From assembly GCF_902148855.1 (NCBI RefSeq), contig NC_043964.1, positions 142,522-206,521 of the forward strand: DNA of 64,000 bases, in the 5' to 3' direction. Origin of the DNA: Sphaeramia orbicularis. Lineage: Eukaryota; Chordata; Actinopteri; Kurtiformes; Apogonidae. Made by a program: the position numbers and the translations under genes. Within the stretch, counting starts at the first letter, position 1. Every line of letters begins with the position of its first letter. Below the pieces are notes generated by a model, which was not told the DNA's origin, did not search any database, and worked only from the letters and a program-made list of their open reading frames with translations. Below are positions 58,029-64,000 of the stretch, piece by piece.

Positions 58029-61000
58029 CAGGCATCGATCCGGAACGACAGCAGCTTCTCTGAGTGCATGTTGTTGAGCGTCCGAAGGTCCGGCAGCTTC
58101 AGCAGCAGTTTGGTGAATCGTGGTGAGTCCACATTGTCCACACGGTCCATGTGGTCCATGCGGTTGCCGGGGGCAACTGTCGACTTGTTCATGAGCGAAC
58201 GCAGAGCTCGAATCAGGCTCTCCTGGAGCTGCTCCACCAACGCCACATTCTCGATACCAGAACGATCTGAGGGAAGAAGAAAAAGAAGGTGAGCCTCAGG
58301 CAGATCCCCTGGACCCCCACCCCCTGACCCCAGTGGGTCCAGACCTGCAGAGACCAGCACCACGGCGGTGAACAGCCCCAGCTCCTCGGTGTTGAGCTCC
58401 AGAGCTCCCAGTTTGTGGCTGAAGTCGAACATGGCCCCCAGCAGGTGGGACATGCCCATGGAGTGGAGCTGGTCCAGACTGAAGGAGGTCCCTGACATGA
58501 AGGTGACCGTCTGCTTCTGCATGTTGAACATGGAGGAAAACCGGACCATCAGGACCTAAAACCAAAAACACAACATGAAGGAAAACCGGATCATCAGGAC
58601 CTAAAACCAAAAACACGACATGAAGGAAAACCGGACCATCAGGGCCTAAAACCAAAAACACGACATGAAGGAAAACCGGACCATCAGGACCTAAAACCAA
58701 AAACACAACATGAAGCTGCAGTTCCTACAGAAGCCACTGGATGTCTCTACAGAAAACAGGAGTCAGACTCATGGACAGAGACAGAAGGTCAAAGGTCAGC
58801 TGAGAAGCGGACTGGCAAACAGGGTTCTGATTGGCCCTGGGAGAGGTGGGCGGGGCATAGTACCTCAAAGGTCCCCGCCTTCAACAGGGTGACCTGGTCG
58901 TTGTGGGACAGAGCAGCAAACCCTGGGATGTGTTTGGCGAACTCCACCACCTCCTTAACAGCGGGAGTAAACGACAGCGAGAAGTCCTCCCAGATCTGCT
59001 GAGGCGTCTTGGACGGGTCGGCGTGAGGCTGCAGGTTCATTGGACAGGCCTGGAGAGAGGGGTGTGGTCAGTAAACCCATCAGCCAACCACAGGAGAGGA
59101 AGACGAAGACTAAAACTGAACCAGGATTAAAAAAATGTGCGACTGAAAAAGGAAGGAGTGTTCAAAAACAAAAAAAAAGACCTACGAAAGACTACGAACA
59201 TGAAGTAGTGTTAGTTTAACAGATGACTAGGTTAACAGATGGGTGTATTTTCTAGTTCTAATAAACAGTAGTTTTGTACATTCAGTTTTTTTGGGCCTCT
59301 GTAAAATCAATCCTGTCATAAAACCTAAAACCTCAGAAATCTTGGACTTAAACAGTCAGTTCCATGGTCCAGTCTGTCCCTGATACCAGGGTCATGGTTC
59401 CATGCATTGTGGGTCAAACTGTTTTTAGACAGCTGCTTTGGGCCCAGTGCATTGTGGGTAAAAGGGTTCTTAGACAGCTGCTTTGGGCCCAGTGCATTGT
59501 GGGTAAAGGGTTTTTAGACAGCTGCTTTGGGCCCAGTGCATTGTGGGTAAAAGGGTTCTTAGACAGCTGCTTTGGGCCCAGGGCATTGTGGGTAAAACAG
59601 TTCTTCAACCATCAAACGAACTCAAACCACTCAAACTCTAAACCTGTGAACATTTCAGATCTGGAACAAACTGACTGCTGATTGGTTCTCACCAGTACAA
59701 CGTCTGGGCGTTTCCTCATTGGACAGTTCTGTCCCTGGATCAGATGATTGGCTCTGTTACATAAGCTCCGCCTCCCGTTGCTGTGGTGATGGTAATGCAC
59801 CGTGTCCATGTTGTTTTGAGGTCGAAACCGGTGGTGGTGGTTGTGGTTAAAGATGGTGTTGAGAGCGTTGCCGTGGTAACCGTTGGGTTGGCTGTGCTGC
59901 TCCGCCTCCGTGTAGCGGTGGGTGTGGTTACTGGACAGCTTGTCGTGAGCGTACAAGAAAGTCTCGCGGTGAGCACGAGCGACGGCGCTGATGGTGGAAT
60001 CGACGCCAGGGCTCGGGGGCGGAGAGGAGAACAGGGTGGGGCTTGGACAGGAGGGGGGCGTGGCCAGAGGAGGGGAGGAGGAAGCAGGAGCAGTGGGGGA
60101 GGGGGAGGAGGGGGCGAGAGGCAAAGCAGGAGGCTGAGGGCGGGGGGCGACGGCGACCCCCGGACAGGGCGAAGACGCCGGCGGTCCCAGGCTGGTCATC
60201 TGGAAGTCGCTCTGCAGGCGCTCGTCCACCATGTTGTTCACGGCGTTCTGCATCTCAGCCAACATCTTCTGCTTCTCACGCTTCGGGATCCGACCGAAAC
60301 GAACCGCTGAGGACGCCAAGAGGAGGAGGGAGAGGAGTCAGGATGACAAGAGGAGGAGGGGGAGGAGTCAGGATGACAAGAGGAGGAGGGGGAGGAGTCA
60401 GGATGACGAAAACCAAGAGTGACAACTGACAAACTGGAACTGTCAACCATGTACAGACCAACAGGAGACTATGAAAAGACCTTCAACACAGGTCTGGAAC
60501 CTGGACTCTAATGCCGCATTTCCACTACGTGGTACTGGCTCGACTCGACTCAACCTGGAATCTGGTACCTGGTCCTAGTTTTTTGGACTCTGGTACCTGG
60601 TGCTAGTTTTTTGGACTGGTACCTGGTACTAGTTTTTTGGTCTCTCCTCTGCTAAGGTTCCAGGACTGGGGACCAGATCCTAAAGGTGACACTGTGTAAA
60701 CACTGCAGACCTCTGATTGGTCAGTGGTGTGTGTGCCCCGCCCTTTTCCAGTAAATCTGTCAGTAGGTGAATCCACATGATGACAGTCTGTAAAACTACA
60801 CCATGGTTTGTCCAGGAGGTTCAGACGCAAACATTCAGCAGGAGTTTGACCAGACAACAGGCAACCAGTGAGTTTATCAGCAACTGTGAGCAGAGCACAC
60901 AGAAGGAACGCACCGCATCGCTATGACGACCAGGGACTGGAAAGAGGGGAGGATCTGGAATGGAAAGGGTCTGGAATAGGACCTGGTACCAGAGTGGAAC

Positions 61001-63396
61001 CAGTCTGGAATAGGACCTGGTACCAGAGTGGAAAGGGTCTGGAATAGGACCTGGTACCAGAGTGGAAAGGGTCTGGATAGGACCTGGTACCAGAGTGGAA
61101 AGGGTCTGGAATAGGCCCTGGTACCAGAATGGAAACGGTCTGGAATAGGACCTGGTACCAGAGTGGAACCGGTCTGGAATAGGACCTGGTACCAGAGTGG
61201 AAAGGGTCTGGAATAGGACCTGGTACCAGAGTGGAAAGGGTCTGGAATAGGACCTGGTACCAGAGTGGAACCAGTCTGGAATAGGACCTGGTACCAGAGT
61301 TGAGCTGAGTCGAGCCAGTTCCATGTAGTGGAAACGTGGCATGACGCCACACTAATCCTTCACAAACACACCCAGGACCTGAACCAGGTCTACAGGGGTC
61401 TGGGGGGTACTAACCGTCTCGGCTCATGCCCACAGACAGACACTTCTTGAAGCGACACTGTTGGCATCGGTTCCTGTTGGTCCTCAGGACGGTGCAGCTC
61501 TGGTTCTTGGCACACTTCTTGTACTGGATGTTCTGTTGGATGCTCCGACGGAAGAAGCCCTGCAGAAGGTCAGAGTCCGTTAGCTTTGGTCGAACCATCT
61601 GCACCTGAACAAACCCAGTTCAAAGACCGCACAGGTCCAGGTCAAGGTTCCAATAGTTTTGGATTTTTCAGTATAGTTTAGTTTTATTTAGTTTTGACTT
61701 GTTTTTTTTCTCTAATTCAGTTAGTTTTAATTCATTTTTACAGCAGGTTTGATAGTTTTTATTAGTTTTCATTTTTTCTAAATGCTTAGTTGTAGTTTAG
61801 CTGTAGTTTAGTTGTAGTGTAGTTTAGTTTAGTTTAGTTGTAGTTCAGTTGTAGTTCAGTGGTCTCTTTTCTCTTCTTCTCTGTGCTCCTATTCAAATCA
61901 ATCCCAGACAGGACTCTGCTGCTTTAGTCTCCATGTTTCCAGGTAGAGTGGGGACCAGAAGACAACTGGAAACCACAAGTGAACACAAGTGACGGAGCAA
62001 AAAGAGAGACAAAGAAATCCATTTAACATCAATCTGACACTGACAAAGATGAAAACGAAGGGAATTTGATCCAGACTTTTTATTTGTTTTAGTTTTATAA
62101 ACACACAATACAGTTTCAGTTAGTTATGTTTTTTTCTTTTAATTATAGTTTTTATTTATTTCAGTTAACGAAAATGTTTTTACAATTCTAGTTGTCGTCA
62201 TTTTGTTAGTCTTCGTTAACGATAATAACCTTGGTCCAGGTGGATGTGGTTTTCATTTGTTGAGTTTCGTAGGTCTAATTCGACCTGGTCATAAATGCAC
62301 TCAGATCAGTTTTGGAATTGACTTTTTTCTGCAGAAAAATTCCATGAATCTCATTTTGAAGGTTGAAGTCGGATGAATCCAAAACCACACGAACACTGAC
62401 GGAGTTTTCAGTAGATCTGGAAGGTCGTGTTGCTACGTTGACCTCTTGCACTGAGTTGTGGGTAAACTTGTAACATTATGAGTGACAGTAAAAGTGTGAC
62501 GTCTCTGTTGCTGTGGTTACTGTGGTTACCGTGGTAGTTCAGAGCTCACATCTGCTCAGGTTCTGTTCAAGACCTGGACCTGCCTCTGAACCAGGACCAA
62601 AGCAGACCTGGACCTGCCTCTGAACCAGGACCAAAGCAGACCTGGACCTGCTTCTGAACCAGGACCAAAGCAGACCTGGACCTGCTTCTGAACCAGGACC
62701 AAAGCAGACCTGGACCTGCCTCTGAACCAGGTCCAAAGCAGACTTGGACCTGCCTCTGAACTAGGACCAGGGTGTATGATGGTCTCACCTTACATCCTTC
62801 ACATGCGTGGACTCCGTAATGGAAACCAGACGCCACATCTCCACAGACTTTACACAGCAGCACCATCCCACTGAGCTCTGCAACACATAACCAGCACCAG
62901 TCAACGGACCCAAAGGACCCAACAGACCCAAAGGACCCAACAGACCCAACAGATCCAACGGACCCAAAGGACCTCAGACTCAACGGACCCAACGGACCTC
63001 AGACCCAAAGGACCTCAGACCCAAAGGACCTCAGATCCAACGGACCCAAAGGACCTCAGACTCAACGGACCCAATGGACCTCAGACCCAAAGGACCTCAG
63101 ACTTAATGGTTCTACCGGCAGGTCCTTACTGGTCAGACTGGACACAGAGTTGCTGGGTGACGCCCTCAAGGAGCCGCTGTCGTCCCGACCTCGAGGTGAA
63201 CCTCCTGCTGAGGATGAGGAGGATGAAGAGGAGCCGTCTTCACCGGCAGAACCTGAACCGGAGCAGAGGAAGGACTGGGTGGAGGAGGACGAGGACGGGA
63301 AGCAGGGCTGGGAGTCGGAGTTGTCGCTGTACATGGAGACCGGACTGGTCCGGGTTGGAGAACCTCCACAGGAACCCACGTAGGAGATCACACCTC
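58028..63396 (-). CDS. nr1d1: Nuclear receptor NR1D1 (Rev-erb alpha), exon 1 outside window
   Basis: Seven exons with matching phases: 63396-63130, 62877-62789, 61559-61415, 60306-59693, 59049-58864, 58555-58345, 58266-58028, about 583 residues. The short first exon lies beyond 64000. Rev-erb receptors bind haem and repress clock and metabolic genes in the nucleus through NCoR. The N-terminus [16 protein letters not shown] is diagnostic of NR1D1. The two-zinc-finger DNA-binding domain runs from [20 protein letters not shown] to [19 protein letters not shown], with the A-box [11 protein letters not shown]. The ligand domain has ACPMN (haem Cys in relatives), [20 protein letters not shown] and [15 protein letters not shown]-type helix 11, ending [15 protein letters not shown]. 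The His in this motif sits where the human haem ligand is, and there is no activation helix 12, as in all Rev-erbs. The His/Pro/Ser-rich hinge (exon 60306-59693) is poorly conserved. Confidence 0.95.
58540..58705. repeat. 44-bp repeat that copies an nr1d1 splice acceptor
   Basis: Four units containing CATCAGGACCTAAAACC and GAAGGAAAACCGGA. The first unit is the real intron/exon border at 58555. Each further copy reproduces the acceptor (minus strand GGTTTTAG then GTCCTGATG) and about 30 bases resembling the exon start. Confidence 0.93.
59408..59605. repeat. 44-bp GCTTTGGGCCCAGTGCATTG repeat
   Basis: Four and a half units with TGCATTGTGGGTAAA and TTAGACAGCTG in an nr1d1 intron. Confidence 0.95.
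60310..60412. repeat. 30-bp AGGAGGAGGGGGAGGAGTCA repeat at an nr1d1 acceptor
   Basis: Three and a half units with GGATGACAAG spacers. On the transcribed strand they form the pyrimidine tract of the acceptor at 60306. Confidence 0.93.
60511..61346 (-). mobile_element. TIR-bounded element with internal VNTRs, copy 2
   Basis: Inverted copy of 40801-41575, ends ATGCCGCATTTCCACTACG and GGAAACGTGGCAT. The single-copy core (60650-60940) matches closely. The 34-bp array (CCTGGTACCAGAGTGGAA) has about ten units and the 27-bp array three, against five and six in copy 1. It lies in the nr1d1 intron that follows the second zinc-finger exon. Confidence 0.78.
61640..62236 (-). mobile_element. Interspersed repeat ending GATAATAACCTTGG
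   Basis: Longer reverse-oriented relative of 43472-43665, with TTTAGTTTTAGT-type AT-rich interior and GTAGTTTAGTT tandem words at 61790-61860. No coding potential. The class is uncertain. Confidence 0.6.
62237..62550. other. nr1d1 intron sequence
   Basis: Unique-looking sequence with no exon or known element. Confidence 0.5.
62565..62775. repeat. 34-bp minisatellite beside the nr1d1 zinc-finger donor
   Basis: Six units containing GACCTGGACCTGCCTCTGAA and CCAGGACCAAAGCA, ending about 15 bases from the donor at 62789. Confidence 0.95.
62895..63110. repeat. GGACCCAAAGGACCTCAGAC repeat filling an nr1d1 intron
   Basis: 9-bp and 19-bp units of GACCCAACG/GACCCAAAG and GGACCTCAGA occupying almost the whole 252-base intron. 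Confidence 0.93.
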
Positions 63397-63699
63397 CTGC
63401 AGGAGAGATGGGGGGGAGGAGTTCAGATCATCATGTCCTAACCCAAGGGACAGTGGACCGGTCCAGAGTCCACAGCTGAGGACAGGTCCGGATCCACCTG
63501 GACCTGGACCTCTAAGAGTAGACACTGCTGTACTTAATGGACCATCAGAGGTCCGTCCTCAAATGTCCAAACATTCCAGACAGAGGACGTGATGGTCCCA
63601 TCTTCAAACCTCAGGACATGTGGGGTCAAAGGTCAGGTCTTGGTTCAGACCCTTTCAGATGCTGTAACAAGAAACTAAATGAGTTCAAACCTTCAACCA

Positions 63700-64000
63700 C
63701 CTCCTCCTCTCTCCTCTTCCTGCTCTCTCTCTCCTCCTCTCTCTCCTCCTGCTCCCTCTCTCTCCTCCTGCTCTCTCTCTCCTCCTCCTGCTCTCTCTCT
63801 CTCCTCCTGCTCTCTCTCTCTCCTCCACCTCTCTCTCTCCTCCTCCTCTCTCTCTCTCCTCTCTCCTCATCTCTCTCTCTCTCTCTCTCTCTCCTCCTCC
63901 TGCTCTCCTCTCTCCTCTCTCTCCTCCTCGTCCTCCTCCTGCTCCTCTCTCTCCTTCCTCCTCCTCTCTCTCTCTCTCCCTCCTCTCTCTCTCTCCTCTC
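63700..64000. repeat. CT/CTCCTC microsatellite in nr1d1 intron 1
   Basis: Pyrimidine-only tract of CTCTCT and CTCCTCCTGCTCTCT units reaching the window edge. Confidence 0.95.

Overview
The window looks like teleost fish nuclear DNA. It has short vertebrate-type exons with GT-AG introns, fish-type Tc1, hAT and L2 elements, and several kilobases of VNTR-rich introns. Five protein genes can be traced exon by exon with phases that match at every junction. From left to right they are a TRIM-family E3 ligase (minus, 4116-19487), utp18 (minus, 23163-32296), wipf2 (minus, 35396-42528), a zwint-like kinetochore gene (plus, 48432-54998) and the bulk of nr1d1/Rev-erb alpha (minus, 58028-63396, first exon beyond the right edge). 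WIPF2 and NR1D1 are close neighbours on human 17q21 and UTP18 lies further along the same arm, so the block fits conserved synteny.

Layout: 1-3.8 kb is microsatellite, a Tc1 element with intact ends, a hAT-type MITE and a 10-bp satellite. 4.1-19.5 kb is the TRIM gene, whose introns are mostly tandem repeats, including a 6.8-kb G-rich minisatellite. 19.5-22.3 kb is upstream and intergenic sequence. 22.3-32.3 kb is utp18, whose first intron holds an inverted pair of TG/CA arrays, a hAT element and a palindromic MITE. 33-47.6 kb is wipf2 with its probable UTRs and a large repeat-filled 5' intron. 48.4-55.2 kb is the zwint-like gene, whose last intron carries three transposons nested one inside another. 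57-64 kb is nr1d1.

The genes do not form a pathway. They cover ubiquitin ligation, pre-rRNA processing, actin/N-WASP control, kinetochore assembly and circadian/haem-responsive repression. What unites the window is repeat behaviour. Minisatellites have grown next to exon-intron junctions and in three genes have copied splice-site sequence. One TRIM intron is a minisatellite open in frame with both flanking exons. A wipf2 intron array is made of perfect DR1 nuclear-receptor sites. Two transposon families each occur twice here with different internal VNTR copy numbers. No viral, CRISPR, tRNA or rRNA feature was seen.
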